Source: Micromonospora trifolii
GTDB lineage: Bacteria; Actinomycetota; Actinomycetes; Mycobacteriales; Micromonosporaceae
Assembly: GCF_022229005.1 (NCBI RefSeq)
Contig: NZ_JAKKFD010000008.1
Span: 1-64,000, forward strand
DNA: 64,000 bases
Reading direction: 5' to 3'
In this document: in pieces, positions 17,482-31,590 of the stretch
Layout: every line of letters starts with the position of its first letter
Position numbering within the stretch: position 1 is the stretch's first letter
Notes under the pieces: generated by a model
What the model was told of the DNA's origin: nothing
The model's input: the letters and a program-made list of their open reading frames with translations, nothing else
The model's database searches: none
Made by a program: the position numbers and the translations under genes

Positions 17482-20004
17482 GTGACCGATTCTCCCGAGT
17501 CCACACCGAACGAGCCCGAGGTCCCCGCCGAAGCCATCGCCGCGGTGGTCGCGCACGACCGGATCGAACCGGTCGGGCTCGAGGTGGAGATGCAGCGCTC
17601 CTACCTCGACTACGCGATGAGCGTCATCGTCGGTCGCGCGCTGCCGGACGTCCGGGACGGCCTCAAGCCGGTCCACCGCAAGATCCTCTACGCGATGTTC
17701 GACTCCGGCTACCGTCCGGACCGCGGCTACGTGAAGTGCTCCCGCGTCGTTGGCGACGTGATGGGTCAGTTCCACCCGCACGGCGACTCGTCGATCTACG
17801 ACGCGCTGGTCCGGATGGCGCAGCCCTGGTCGCTGCGTTACCCGCTGGTCGACGGCAACGGCAACTTCGGCTCGCCCGGTAACGATCCGGCTGCGGCGAT
17901 GCGATACACCGAGTGCAAGCTCGACCCCCTCGCCATGGAGATGCTGCGGGACATCGACGAGGACACCGTCGAACTGCAGAACAACTACGACGGTCGGGCC
18001 AAGGAGCCCACGATCCTGCCGTCGCGGATCCCCAACCTGCTGCTGAACGGCTCCGAGGGCATCGCGGTCGGCATGGCGACCAAGATCCCGCCGCACAACC
18101 TGCGGGAGATCGGCGCGGCGGTCCAGTGGTGCCTGGAGCACCCCGAGGAGGACGAGGAGGCCACCCTCGAGGCGTTGCTCGGCATCGTAAAGGGTCCGGA
18201 CTTCCCGACCCACGGTCTGATCGTCGGCACCACAGCGATCCAGGACGCGTACCGCACCGGTCGCGGCTCGATCCGGATGCGCGCCGTGGTGGAGGTCGAG
18301 GAGGACAAGCGGGGCCGCCCCTGCCTGGTCGTCAGCGAGCTGCCCTACCAGGTCAACCCGGATAACCTCGCCGAGCGGATCGCCGAGCTGATCAAGGAGG
18401 GCAAGCTCGCCGGAATCGCGGACATCCGCGACGAGTCCTCCGGGCGTACCGGCATGCGCATCGTGCTGGTGCTCAAGCGCGACGCCGTCGCGAAGGTCGT
18501 GTTGAACAACCTCTACAAGCACACCCAGCTCCAGGAGACCTTCGGCGCCAACATGCTGGCCCTGGTCGACGGGGTGCCGCGCACGCTCAACCTGGCGCAG
18601 TTCATCCGCTACTACGTCGAGCACCAGATCGACGTGATCCGCCGGCGGACCGCGTTCCGGCTGCGCAAGGCCGAGGAGCGGGCGCACATCCTGCGCGGTC
18701 TGGGTAAGGCGCTGGACGCGTTGGACGAGGTGATCGCGCTGATCCGGCGCTCGCCGACGGTGGACGACGCCCGGCAGGGCCTGATCCGGCTGCTGGATAT
18801 CGACGAGATCCAGGCGACAGCGATCCTCGACATGCAGCTGCGCCGGCTCGCCGCGTTGGAGCGGCAGCGGATCGTGGACGACCTGGCCAAGCTCGAGATC
18901 GAGATCGCCGATCTCAAGGACATCCTCGCCAAGCCGGAGCGGCAGCGGAGGATCATCTCGGAGGAGCTCGGCGAGATCGTCACCAAGTGGGGCGACGACC
19001 GGCGGACGCAGATCATCCCGTTCGACGGCGAGGTCTCGATGGAGGACCTCATCGCCCGCGAGGACGTGGTCGTCACGATCACCCGTACCGGGTACGCCAA
19101 GCGGACCAAGGTGGATCTGTACCGCTCCCAGCGGCGCGGCGGTAAGGGCGTCAGTGGCGCCACGCTGCGGCAGGACGACATCGTCAGCCACTTCTTCGTC
19201 TGCTCGACCCACGACTGGATCTTGTTCTTGACGAACAAGGGCCGCGTCTACCGGGCCAAGGCGTACGAGTTGCCGGAGGCCAGTAGGGTAGCCAAGGGCC
19301 AACACGTGGCCAATCTGCTCGCCTTCCTACCCGACGAGCAGATCGCGCAGATCATTGAGATCCCGAACTACCAGGTAGCCCCCTATCTGGTACTGGCCAC
19401 GAAGAACGGCCTGGTGAAGAAGACGCGGCTCGAGGAGTTCGACTCCAACCGTTCCGGCGGCATCATCGCGATCAACCTGCGCGATGAGGACGAGCTGGTC
19501 GGTGCTGCGCTGGTTGCGCCGGAGAACGACCTGCTGCTGGTCTCGAAGAAGGCACAGGCGATCCGGTTCAACGCTTCGGACGAGGCGTTGCGGCCGATGG
19601 GCCGGGCCACCTCGGGCGTCATCGGCATGCGCTTCACGGACGACGACGTCCTGCTCGCCATGGAAGTCGTGCGGGAAGGTTTGGACGTCCTGGTGGCCAC
19701 GAACGGGGGATACGCGAAGCGCACCCCGATCGAGGAATACCCGGTGCAGGGCCGGGGAGGTAAGGGCGTGTTGACTGCAAAGATCACCGAACGGCGCGGT
19801 GGTCTGGTTGGCGCGGTGGTGATCGATCCGGACGACGAACTGTTCGCGATCACCAGCAACGGTGGTGTCATTCGGACTCCGGTGAAGCCTGTACGGCGTA
19901 CGCGTGACCGGAACACAATGGGGGTCAAGCTGATGGACCTCCCGGACGGCGTGACTATCGTGGCGATTGCTCGCAATGCCGACGAGCCTGACGAACAGGA
20001 CTAG
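17482..20004 (+). CDS. gyrA: DNA gyrase subunit A
   Basis: Breakage-reunion subunit of gyrase. The 840-residue protein has the catalytic tyrosine in AAAMRYTE (Tyr142), the quinolone-determining segment [17 protein letters not shown] with Ser103 and Asp107 (the positions of E. coli Ser83 and Asp87), and the C-terminal pinwheel domain with the GyrA box QRRGGKG. Mycobacterium tuberculosis carries Ala at the serine position, so this enzyme has the residue associated with quinolone sensitivity. The GTG at 17482 has an AAGGG site just upstream. It ends 4 bases before the DUF3566 gene. Confidence 0.97.
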   Translation: MTDSPESTPNEPEVPAEAIAAVVAHDRIEPVGLEVEMQRSYLDYAMSVIVGRALPDVRDGLKPVHRKILYAMFDSGYRPDRGYVKCSRVVGDVMGQFHPHGDSSIYDALVRMAQPWSLRYPLVDGNGNFGSPGNDPAAAMRYTECKLDPLAMEMLRDIDEDTVELQNNYDGRAKEPTILPSRIPNLLLNGSEGIAVGMATKIPPHNLREIGAAVQWCLEHPEEDEEATLEALLGIVKGPDFPTHGLIVGTTAIQDAYRTGRGSIRMRAVVEVEEDKRGRPCLVVSELPYQVNPDNLAERIAELIKEGKLAGIADIRDESSGRTGMRIVLVLKRDAVAKVVLNNLYKHTQLQETFGANMLALVDGVPRTLNLAQFIRYYVEHQIDVIRRRTAFRLRKAEERAHILRGLGKALDALDEVIALIRRSPTVDDARQGLIRLLDIDEIQATAILDMQLRRLAALERQRIVDDLAKLEIEIADLKDILAKPERQRRIISEELGEIVTKWGDDRRTQIIPFDGEVSMEDLIAREDVVVTITRTGYAKRTKVDLYRSQRRGGKGVSGATLRQDDIVSHFFVCSTHDWILFLTNKGRVYRAKAYELPEASRVAKGQHVANLLAFLPDEQIAQIIEIPNYQVAPYLVLATKNGLVKKTRLEEFDSNRSGGIIAINLRDEDELVGAALVAPENDLLLVSKKAQAIRFNASDEALRPMGRATSGVIGMRFTDDDVLLAMEVVREGLDVLVATNGGYAKRTPIEEYPVQGRGGKGVLTAKITERRGGLVGAVVIDPDDELFAITSNGGVIRTPVKPVRRTRDRNTMGVKLMDLPDGVTIVAIARNADEPDEQD

Positions 20005-20008
20005 TTGA

Positions 20009-20923
20009 ATGACGGAGACACAGGCGAAGTCGGGGAACACGGGGACCTCGGCCAAACCGGTCGACGAGGAGGCCGCCAAGGGCGGCACACCAGCGACCGG
20101 CCGCGCGGCCGTGGGCCGGGCGACGGTCCCCGCCGACGCGCCTGCCCCGAAGTTCACCAGGGCTCCCGGAATGACACCCCCGCCGGAGCAGCCGGGCGAC
20201 GACGGCGAGTCCGGCGACAAGACCGAGACGCCCAGCGCCGAGACGCCGACGTCGGCCGCCGCCAATCCTCCGGGTCCGGCGGCGGCACCTTCGGCACGTC
20301 CGGCGACCACCCAGCCGATCGGTCTGCGGGCCGGTCAGGCGACGTCAACCGGGTCCACCGGCACCCAGCCGCGGATCACACCCGGGATGACCCAGCCGCA
20401 GCCGGACGCGGCGCGGGCGGCCGCCGCTGCCGGCCGGCCGGCCAGCGGCGGTGGCCTGCCACCGGGGATCGGCAACGCGTCCGCCGTCGGGGCAGCCCGA
20501 GTCGGTGACGCGGTGCGTTCGGCGCGTACGTCGGTCAGTTCGGCCGCCTCCCGCGGACCGCGTCGGGCCCGGCTGAACCTCAAGCGGATCGACCCCTGGT
20601 CCGTGATGAAGTTCGCATTCGCGGTGTCGGTGGTGCTCTTCATCGTCGTGGTGGTCGCGACCTCGGTGCTCTACCTGGCGCTGGACGCGATGGGTGTGTT
20701 CCAGAGCGTCAACGAGAGCCTGAGTGACCTGGTCAACGCCGGCGGTGGGCAGAGCACCAGCGGCTTCCAGATCACCGCCAAGGGCGTGATTCTCAGCTCG
20801 GCGCTGATCGGTCTGGTCAACGTTGTGCTGTTCACCGCTCTGGCCACCCTGGGCGCGTTCGTCTACAACGTCTGCGCCGACCTGGTCGGCGGGATCGAGC
20901 TGACCCTCGCCGAGCGGGACTGA
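20009..20923 (+). CDS. DUF3566 transmembrane protein
   Basis: A 304-residue protein with about 180 residues of Pro/Thr/Ala-rich, charged, probably cytoplasmic sequence followed by a C-terminal DUF3566 domain: RLNLKRIDPWSVMKFAFAVS, a first membrane helix (FIVVVVATSVLYLAL), a linker with FQSVNESLSDLV, and a second membrane segment (LVNVVLFTALATLGAFVYNV) ending LVGGIELTLAERD. The same gene follows gyrA in mycobacteria (Rv0007). Its role is unknown; a cell-envelope or division function has been suggested for neighbours. The start is 4 bases after gyrA, so they are probably co-transcribed. Confidence 0.9.
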   Translation: MTETQAKSGNTGTSAKPVDEEAAKGGTPATGRAAVGRATVPADAPAPKFTRAPGMTPPPEQPGDDGESGDKTETPSAETPTSAAANPPGPAAAPSARPATTQPIGLRAGQATSTGSTGTQPRITPGMTQPQPDAARAAAAAGRPASGGGLPPGIGNASAVGAARVGDAVRSARTSVSSAASRGPRRARLNLKRIDPWSVMKFAFAVSVVLFIVVVVATSVLYLALDAMGVFQSVNESLSDLVNAGGGQSTSGFQITAKGVILSSALIGLVNVVLFTALATLGAFVYNVCADLVGGIELTLAERD

Positions 20924-20928
20924 GTGAC

Positions 20929-20972
20929 CGGGACGCCGGGGCACCGCGGAAAGCGGTCGCTCCGGCGTCCCG
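20929..20972 (+). terminator. Terminator after the DUF3566 gene
   Basis: CGGGACGCCGG (20929-20939) pairs perfectly with CCGGCGTCCCG (20962-20972), with a nested ACCGC/GCGGT hairpin in the loop. It begins 5 bases after the stop codon. Confidence 0.75.
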
Positions 20973-21073
20973 TACTCGGGTAGGTTTTGCAGGCGGCGAC
21001 GGTCTGGCTCGCAAGCGCGGACCCCGATTTGGGGCCGGCGGAGCGGATGGGTTAATCTTGCTCGTCGCAACGC

Positions 21074-21147
21074 GGGGCTATAGCTCAGTCGGTTAGAGCG
21101 CAGAGCTGATAACTCTGAGGTCGATGGTTCGATTCCATCTAGCCCCA
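21074..21147 (+). tRNA. tRNA-Ile (GAT)
   Basis: Acceptor GGGGCTA pairs with TAGCCCC at 21140-21146, discriminator A at 21147. The D arm is AGCTCAGTCGGTTAGAGC, the anticodon stem-loop has GAT within CTGATAA, and the T arm has GGTTCGATTCC. The 3' CCA is not fully encoded. It is the first of the two tRNAs after gyrA, a conserved actinobacterial order. Confidence 0.97.
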
Positions 21148-21189
21148 CCGCATGTCGTCCGACGGTAGTCGAGCGCGAGGGGTCGCCCC

Positions 21190-21318
21190 ATGTTCAAGAA
21201 GCTGCTGATTCTGGCTGGCGTCGTCGGTGTGGCCGCCGTCGTGTTCAACAAGATCAAGGCGTCGAACGACGAGCGTGCCCTGTGGCACGAGGCGACCACC
21301 GCGCCCGACCTCCGCTGA
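21190..21318 (+). CDS. DLW-39 family small protein
   Basis: A 42-residue protein from ATG 21190: MFKKLLILAGVVGVAAVVF forms a single N-terminal membrane helix, followed by a polar tail with NDERALWHEATTAPDLR. The tail matches the short DLW-39 family of actinobacteria, here with ALW in place of the DLW. It sits between tRNA-Ile and tRNA-Ala, the usual place of this family. Function unknown. It is too short to be picked up by normal length cut-offs. Confidence 0.85.
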   Translation: MFKKLLILAGVVGVAAVVFNKIKASNDERALWHEATTAPDLR

Positions 21319-21360
21319 CGTTCGGCCCGGCGACGAGCGATAGTCGCCGCAGCCACTCAC

Positions 21361-21436
21361 GGGGCCCTAGCTCAACTGGCAGAGCACTGCCTTTGCAAGG
21401 CAGGGGTTAGGGGTTCGAGTCCCCTGGGCTCCACCA
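21361..21436 (+). tRNA. tRNA-Ala (TGC)
   Basis: Acceptor GGGGCCC pairs with GGGCTCC and includes the G3-U70 identity pair of alanine tRNAs. The anticodon loop is TTTGCAA (anticodon TGC), the T arm is GGTTCGAGTCC, and the 3' end ACCA is encoded (21433-21436). No tRNA-like terminator is clear downstream; 21437-21598 holds nothing else recognisable. Confidence 0.97.
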
Positions 21437-21598
21437 GCATTCTCCTCGGTTGACCTCGGTCCCGAGTACAGCCAAGTGATCACGCTGGCCCCCACCTCCA
21501 CCGCGAGTCCGGGCGAAGCCGTTCCACGATGTGCGGACTCACGGCGGAGATGGGCTTCAGGCGGGGCCGAGGACGGCATCGATGTGGCGCAGGGCCTG

Positions 21599-22543
21599 CT
21601 AGGTGCGGGCCTGGCGGCGGAGGCCGAGGGTGCCGGCGGTCAGCAGGGCGATGGCACCGATGACTACCGTCCAGAACCACGTGGCTCCGAGAACCTCGGG
21701 TTGCCCCCAGGCGCCCAGGGCTCTGAGCGACAGCATGGCGATGATCAGTGGGATGAGAAGCACCGCGGCCGCGATGGTCGCCCGGGCGTCGACGGCAACC
21801 CAGAGCAGGAAACCAGCCATGACGACGACAGTGGCCCCCGGCTGCAGGCCAATCGTCACGTCGTAATCAGTGGGCAGCAGAAACACCGCCACCGGCACGG
21901 CGGACAGCCAGGCCACAGGCCGCCGTGTGCCTGACGCCGGCCAAATGATCAACGGCACGATCAACAGCACGGCGAGCGGCAGTGGCCAGAGGGTCGAGTC
22001 AGTCATGGCGTCGTCGCGGATGAGCTCAATGGGAGGGTAGTGGCGCTCACCGGTGACGTTGTCCACGCCGACCAGGACGAGGCGCAGAACGACCAGCGCG
22101 GCGGCGAGCGCGCTAAGCGTGGCCAGTAGGCCCAGGACGTATCGGCCGCCGGCTACCGCGACGACCGCCAAGGCGGCGATGACGGTTACCAGTGGATAGA
22201 TGAGCTCAGGCGGATAGTCCACGCCGTCCCTGACCATGCGGGGGAGGACCCTCCCGGTCTCGGCCAGGCTACCGGCCGTGGCATAGACCAGCAGGAGGAG
22301 CACAGCCAGGCGCAGCGACCCACGAAGCCCACGGCTTGTCGAACGCGCGTCATGCGTCCTGGCGCGGGTCTGCAATCCCCGCAGTACCAGCATCGCCCCC
22401 TCCCGCGCCGTCGGGCGCCGCTGATCGGGGCCGGCTGCCTCCATGAGAGTGCCGATCATTTCAGCGCCGCGCTCACGCCGGTAACGCTTCGGGTACGCGC
22501 ACAGCAGCAGCCGGTATCGCGCCTCAAGGGCCTCCTGACTCAT
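21599..22543 (-). CDS. Polytopic membrane protein co-transcribed with PadR
   Basis: A 314-residue protein: a cytoplasmic N-terminus of about 75 residues (LEARYRLLLCAYPKRYRRERGAEMIGTLMEA, resembling the N-terminal part of many actinobacterial permease-like proteins next to PadR genes), then about eight hydrophobic segments and a basic C-terminus LGLRRQART. I do not recognise a transport family. Its start overlaps the padR-family stop by 4 bases (ATGA), so it is translationally coupled and is probably the regulator's target. Confidence 0.8.
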   Translation of the reverse strand: MSQEALEARYRLLLCAYPKRYRRERGAEMIGTLMEAAGPDQRRPTAREGAMLVLRGLQTRARTHDARSTSRGLRGSLRLAVLLLLVYATAGSLAETGRVLPRMVRDGVDYPPELIYPLVTVIAALAVVAVAGGRYVLGLLATLSALAAALVVLRLVLVGVDNVTGERHYPPIELIRDDAMTDSTLWPLPLAVLLIVPLIIWPASGTRRPVAWLSAVPVAVFLLPTDYDVTIGLQPGATVVVMAGFLLWVAVDARATIAAAVLLIPLIIAMLSLRALGAWGQPEVLGATWFWTVVIGAIALLTAGTLGLRRQART

Positions 22544-22872
22544 GCCGGCCTCACCGCCCGAACGCGCAGAGCCGGCCGGTCGATCACGACGCGCGCAGCC
22601 TGAATCATCCGATCGGCCTCGGTGCGAAGCACGGCAACGCCCTCGTCCGTGAGGTTGTAGTAGCGCCGTGCCCGACCGTTGACCACCTCCTCGTCGACGA
22701 CGCGGAGAAGCCCTTCGGTGCTGAGCCGGTCGAGTGCCGCATAGAGAGTGCCGGCCGCCATGCGTACCCGACCGCCCGACAACTCCTCGGCGCGCTTGAT
22801 GATCGCGTACCCGTGCAGTGGGCCGTCCATCAGCGCGGCGAGCGCAAAGTAGCTCTGTTCGCGGATAGTCAT
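22540..22872 (-). CDS. PadR-family transcriptional regulator
   Basis: A 110-residue winged-helix protein with the PadR core: EQSYFALAALMDGPLHGYAIIKRAEELSGG, then GTLYAALDRLSTEGLLRVV and ARRYYNLTDEGVAVL. ATG 22872 gives the standard short N-terminus; an upstream ATG at 22902 would add ten residues. It is upstream of, and overlaps, the membrane protein gene, a frequent PadR pairing. The ligand is unknown. Confidence 0.92.
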   Translation of the reverse strand: MTIREQSYFALAALMDGPLHGYAIIKRAEELSGGRVRMAAGTLYAALDRLSTEGLLRVVDEEVVNGRARRYYNLTDEGVAVLRTEADRMIQAARVVIDRPALRVRAVRPA

Positions 22873-22992
22873 GACAGCATCATACTCAGTCAAGATGAGC
22901 ATGGCTAGGCTGCGTGGCAGGGTGAGAGCAGGGCTGCCCTATCGCCGCAGGGTCAGGCGGGGTCCGGCCCTGACCAGAGCACGTGCGTGGCT

Positions 22993-23751
22993 TCAGGTGT
23001 TGGAGCGCGCGATGCGGACGGCGATGCCGTCGAGGATCAACTCCAGCCCGAGTGAGAAGTCCGCGTCGGCGATCGCCGCGTCGGGGGTGGTGGACGGCGG
23101 CGCCTCGAACAGCGTCGAGGAGAACAGCCTGGCTGCCTCGGGGAAGCGGTCGGGGTTGACGAGTCGCGCCAGCGCCCGGCCGTAGTCGCGTTCGGCGTCG
23201 GCCTGACCCTGGCCTTCGGCCCTGCCCTCGGCGAGTTCGCTGAACTGCCGTACCGACTGGACCACATAGCCGCTGATCAGTGACATCGCGCCGATCTTGT
23301 GCGCCCAGTCCAGGAGGGTGCCGGACATGATCGCCAGCGCGGCCTCCATCCAGGCGATCTGGTGCGGCCCGGACGGCGGTCCGGCGACGGGCACGCGCGT
23401 CAACCACGGCCGACGCTGAAGCACCGCGCGGTGCGCGAAGGCCCACCTGCGCAGCCCTTCCCGCCAGTCGGGGGCAGCGATGTCCGGCGGTGGGCCTAGG
23501 GCGGCGTCGGCCATGAGGGTGAGCAACTCGTCCTTGGAGCCGACGTGCCGGTAGAGCGACATGCTCGTGAAGCCGAGGCTCTTGGCGACCTTGGGAAGCG
23601 TGACGCCGTCGAGACCGTCACGGTCGGCGATCCCTACAGCCGCAGCGACGACCGCCTTGACGTCGAGGGAAGCGGGCCGTCCGAGACGCGACGACTCTGA
23701 CATTCCCCACAGCCGGCGCAGCGGCGCCGGAACGAAATCATCGCTGGTCAT
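22993..23751 (-). CDS. TetR/AcrR-family regulator
   Basis: A 252-residue regulator. The HTH lies about residues 28-80 (VAAAVGIADRDGLDGVTLPKVAKSLGFTSMSLYRHVGSKDELL), after a short extension with RLGRPASL. The C-terminal part (WREGLRRWAFAHRAVLQRRPWLTRVPVAGPPSGP) is the TetR_C_1 type seen in TetR-class drug sensors. It is divergent from the DUF418 membrane protein, which is its likely target. Confidence 0.92.
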   Translation of the reverse strand: MTSDDFVPAPLRRLWGMSESSRLGRPASLDVKAVVAAAVGIADRDGLDGVTLPKVAKSLGFTSMSLYRHVGSKDELLTLMADAALGPPPDIAAPDWREGLRRWAFAHRAVLQRRPWLTRVPVAGPPSGPHQIAWMEAALAIMSGTLLDWAHKIGAMSLISGYVVQSVRQFSELAEGRAEGQGQADAERDYGRALARLVNPDRFPEAARLFSSTLFEAPPSTTPDAAIADADFSLGLELILDGIAVRIARSNT

Positions 23752-23804
23752 GGGCTCCCACGTTCGCCCCGGAAGGTTACGTCTACATCATGACAGACAG
23801 CATT

Positions 23805-23821
23805 AGTATATGCCTGATACT
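23805..23821. promoter_or_regulatory. Candidate TetR operator
   Basis: AGTAT-7 bases-ATACT forms an inverted repeat, and GCAT/ATGC arms overlap it at 23800-23813. It lies in the AT-richer centre of the 109-base gap shared by the divergent tetR and DUF418 genes. Confidence 0.5.
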
Positions 23822-23860
23822 TTATCTTCGAAACTATAGCCGAGTTACGGGGAGACGTCC

Positions 23861-25060
23861 ATGAGCATTGACACCGCACCGCGGACTTCGAGAGGGCCGG
23901 TGCTGCGCGCCGAGCGTGCCCTCGCGCCGGACCTGGCCCGGGGAGCGATGCTGCTGATCATCGCGCTGGCCAACGTCGCCGGAGTCGTCTTCGCCGGAGA
24001 GCCCGGCCTCGACGTCACGCCGGAAGGCGTCGACCGTGGCCTCAACTTCCTGCTCTTCGAACTCGTCCATGCCCGCGGCTATCCGGTCTTCGCCGTGATG
24101 TTCGGCTACGGGCTCGTCCAGCTCGCCCGCCGCCAGGACGCCTCCGGCGCCACTCCGAAGCGAGTCCGCTCGGTGTTGTTGCGTCGTAACCTCTGGCTCG
24201 TCGTGTTCGGGTTCGCGCACGCCGCGTTGCTGTACTACGGCGACTTTCTCGGGGCGTACGGGATCGTCGGGATCGCGATGACAGTGTTGCTGCTGCGCCG
24301 CGGCGACAAGTTCCACCGCGTCGTGCTTGTCCTCTGGGCACTGTCGGCGGTCGAGGTGCTGGCCATCGGCGCCATGGTGGTGAGCGGCATGCTCGGAGGG
24401 TCAGGCGGGTCGGCGCCGCTGCCGTCGGGTCACGTCGACTCCCTCGCCGCACCCGGTTACGGCGCGGCCATGCTGGATCGTCTCGGCGAGTGGCCGGGGC
24501 ACACGCTGACCGTCCTGCCCTTCATCATGATCGCCTGGCTGGGCATGTGGGCCGCCCGCCGTCGGATCCTCGAAGAGCCGGCTCGGCACCGGGCCCTGCT
24601 CACCTGGACCGCAGCGCTCGGCCTCGGCGTCGCCGTCGCCGGAGGCCTCCCGGCAGCTCTGGTCAGTGCCGGATGGCTGCACGTCGACGAGTCGGCCGCC
24701 AGCCTGATGATGCTGCTGCACGGGGCGAGCGGCATGTTCGCCGGACCGGGTTACGTGGCCGTCTTCGGCCTGATCGCCATTCGGGCCAACAGATCCGGCA
24801 CCGTCGTCGGCGCTCTCTCCGCCCTGGGCCAGCGGTCCCTGTCGGGATACCTGTTCCAGTCGGTGGCCTGGCTCGTTCTCCTGGCACCCTTCACACTCGC
24901 CCTCGGCGACCGGTTCGGCAGCCCCACCGTGACCGGCCTGATCACCGCGGTGGCCGTCTGGCTCGCCACCGTCCTGATCGCCCGACAGCTCGACAAGCGC
25001 AAGCAGCCCGGCCCCGCCGAGATCGTCCTGCGGCGCCTGACCTACGGGCCACGGGCGTGA
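23861..25060 (+). CDS. DUF418 domain membrane protein
   Basis: A 399-residue polytopic protein with the N-terminal ALAPDLARGAMLLIIALANV region, a cytoplasmic loop with RRNLWLVVFGFAHAALLYYGDFLGAYGIVGI, and the C-terminal DUF418 domain (ALGQRSLSGYLFQSVAWLVLLAPF). Family members resemble acyltransferase-3-type membrane proteins, but the substrate is unknown. ATG 23861 has GGGGAGA 5 bases upstream. It is divergent from the TetR regulator and ends at a shared terminator. Confidence 0.9.
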   Translation: MSIDTAPRTSRGPVLRAERALAPDLARGAMLLIIALANVAGVVFAGEPGLDVTPEGVDRGLNFLLFELVHARGYPVFAVMFGYGLVQLARRQDASGATPKRVRSVLLRRNLWLVVFGFAHAALLYYGDFLGAYGIVGIAMTVLLLRRGDKFHRVVLVLWALSAVEVLAIGAMVVSGMLGGSGGSAPLPSGHVDSLAAPGYGAAMLDRLGEWPGHTLTVLPFIMIAWLGMWAARRRILEEPARHRALLTWTAALGLGVAVAGGLPAALVSAGWLHVDESAASLMMLLHGASGMFAGPGYVAVFGLIAIRANRSGTVVGALSALGQRSLSGYLFQSVAWLVLLAPFTLALGDRFGSPTVTGLITAVAVWLATVLIARQLDKRKQPGPAEIVLRRLTYGPRA

Positions 25061-25079
25061 TCGCCGCCGCATGAAACCG

Positions 25080-25119
25080 CCTCGGTGCCGGTGGGTCGGT
25101 AGACCCACCGGCACCGAGG
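25080..25119. terminator. Bidirectional terminator
   Basis: A perfect 18-bp stem (25080-25097 with 25102-25119) and a GGTA loop lies between the convergent DUF418 and P-type ATPase genes. Confidence 0.85.
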
Positions 25120-25142
25120 AATGCGCTTCCTAGCCGATCTGG

Positions 25143-29729
<4,587 letters not shown>

Positions 29730-29830
29730 CCGTTATGCCCCCCGGGTGGCGGAATTTTCCGCCGCCGCTGGCGCATGGACGGGGTGGGCCGTGGAACCCG
29801 ACGACCATCACCGGACATGGGGAGGCCGGC

Positions 29831-30091
29831 ATGAGCACGCTGACGCGACATCTGAACGGTTCACGGGAGAACGTCACGATGTACAGCCGGCGGGTGCAAC
29901 TGCCGATGCTGGGTGAGGTGGCGGTGCCGCCACCGGACAAGGTCGTCTACTACGCCGGGCTCGGAGTGCTCGCCGCGCTACAGGTCATCGAGTGGCCGAT
30001 CGCCGTGGTGATCACCGCTGGTCACCTGCTGGCAGACCAGCACTTCTCCGGACTGGTGCGCGGTGTCGGTGAGGCGCTGCTGGACGCCTGA
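29831..30091 (+). CDS. Small membrane protein next to the giant ATPase
   Basis: An 86-residue protein from ATG 29831, with an overlapping GGAGG site upstream. The polar N-terminus (TRHLNGSRENVTMYSRRVQLPMLGEV) is followed by PPPDKVVYYAGLGVLAALQVIEWPIAVVITAGHLL, one or two hydrophobic segments, and a short tail with HFSGLVRGVGEALLDA. I do not recognise a named family. It is divergent from the ATPase with a 101-base gap, so they could share control; a role as an accessory subunit is a guess. Confidence 0.7.
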   Translation: MSTLTRHLNGSRENVTMYSRRVQLPMLGEVAVPPPDKVVYYAGLGVLAALQVIEWPIAVVITAGHLLADQHFSGLVRGVGEALLDA

Positions 30092-30150
30092 CGAGAGCTG
30101 GGTCACCGTACGGTTGACATGAATCCTGGTTGAAGTCGCATGCTCGGTCG

Positions 30151-31539
30151 ATGCCGAGCACAGCCGTCACCGCCGCACCCGACGCACCGGGGCTGTTCGC
30201 ACCCCGGCTGCGCGCGATGACTGTGGGCAGCGTCGCCTTGATCTCACTGCTCGCGTTCGAGGCGTTGGCGGTCGGTACGGCGATGCCGACCGTCGCGCGC
30301 AGCCTGGACGGGCTGGGGCTCTACGGGATCGCGTTCGGTGGCCCGTTCGCCACCGGTGTGCTGGCCATGGTGGTCTCCGGCATCTGGTGCGACGCCAGGG
30401 GTCCTCGGGGGCCGATGTGGCACGGCGTCGCCTGGTTCGTGGTCGGGTTGCTGATCGCCGGGACCGCCCCCGTGATGAGCGCACTGGTCGTCGGGCGGGT
30501 CGTCCAGGGCTTCGGCTCCGGACTGCTCTCGGTGGCGCTCTACGTGATCGTCGCGCAGGCGTACCCGCAGGAGCTGCACCGGCGGATCTTCGCGGCATTC
30601 GCGGCGGCGTGGGTCGTACCGTCACTGGTCGGGCCGGCGGTTGCCGGCCTGATCGTGGAGTACCTGGGCTGGCGGTGGGTCTTCCTGGCGGTGCCGGCGG
30701 TGGCCGTGCCGGCGGTGCTGCTGATCCATCCCGGCCTGCGGTCGCTGGGTCGGAGTGCGGCAACGAGCCCGCCGACGGGTGCTGCGGCACGGATCGGTTG
30801 GGCGTGTGGGGCTGCGGTGAGTGCTGCACTGCTGCACATCGGGGGACAGCAGCGCGGTACCACCGCGGTGGTGCTTGTCGCGTTCGCCGTGGTCGGCCTG
30901 TTGGTCTGTGCTCCGCGCCTGCTGCCGGCGGGTTTCCTCCGGGCCGCGCGAGGGTTGCCCACTGTGGTGGGGCTGCGTGGTCTGGCGTCGGCGGCCTTCG
31001 TCGGCGCCGAGGTGGTCATCCCGTTGATGCTCTCCCGGGAACGGGGCCTCTCGCCGACCGCGGCCGGGCTGGTGCTCACTGTCGGCGCGCTGGCGTGGTC
31101 GGCGGGCTCGTGGTTGCAGGGCCGGATCCCGGTGCCGGCGTCGCGGGCCAGCCTGCCGCGCGCCGGGTTGATCTGCATCACCGTCGGCACCGCCACTGTG
31201 GCGTTGGCCGTCCGACCCGAGCTGCCGGTGGCCGTCGCCGTGCTCGGTTGGGCGGTCGCCGGTCTGGGCATGGGGCTGCTCTATCCGTCGTTGTCGGTGC
31301 TCACCCTGGAGCTGTCCGCGCCGGGTGAGCAGGGCCGCAACAGCTCGTCGCTGCAACTGAGCGACTCCCTCTTCGCGGCGACAGTGCTCGCGCTGACCGG
31401 GGCCGTGTTGGCTGCGGGAAGTGCCCCGGGCCCGGCCAGTTACACGACGACGCTTGTGGTGACCGGGGGGTTGGCGCTGCTCGGGGCGCTGCTGGCCGGC
31501 CGGGTCGTGGTGGGCGGGGGTGTGCGACAAGCCGGGTGA
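30151..31539 (+). CDS. MFS efflux transporter
   Basis: A 462-residue major facilitator with 12-14 predicted membrane segments. It opens with MTVGSVALISLLAFEALAVGTAMPTVARSLDG, the drug:H+ antiporter type start, has the loop CDARGPRGPMWHG after helix 2 and VVGRVVQGFGSGLLSVALYVIVAQAYPQELHRRIFAAFAAAWVVPSLVGPAVAG in helices 4-5 (motif C-like). ATG 30151 is preferred; a TTG at 30130 would add seven residues. Substrate unknown. It stands alone between the small membrane protein and the GAP-family gene. Confidence 0.88.
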   Translation: MPSTAVTAAPDAPGLFAPRLRAMTVGSVALISLLAFEALAVGTAMPTVARSLDGLGLYGIAFGGPFATGVLAMVVSGIWCDARGPRGPMWHGVAWFVVGLLIAGTAPVMSALVVGRVVQGFGSGLLSVALYVIVAQAYPQELHRRIFAAFAAAWVVPSLVGPAVAGLIVEYLGWRWVFLAVPAVAVPAVLLIHPGLRSLGRSAATSPPTGAAARIGWACGAAVSAALLHIGGQQRGTTAVVLVAFAVVGLLVCAPRLLPAGFLRAARGLPTVVGLRGLASAAFVGAEVVIPLMLSRERGLSPTAAGLVLTVGALAWSAGSWLQGRIPVPASRASLPRAGLICITVGTATVALAVRPELPVAVAVLGWAVAGLGMGLLYPSLSVLTLELSAPGEQGRNSSSLQLSDSLFAATVLALTGAVLAAGSAPGPASYTTTLVVTGGLALLGALLAGRVVVGGGVRQAG

Positions 31540-31590
31540 TCCGCTGATTCGGCCGCGTCCCACCTGCTCGTGCCGGAAGGATGGCGGGCG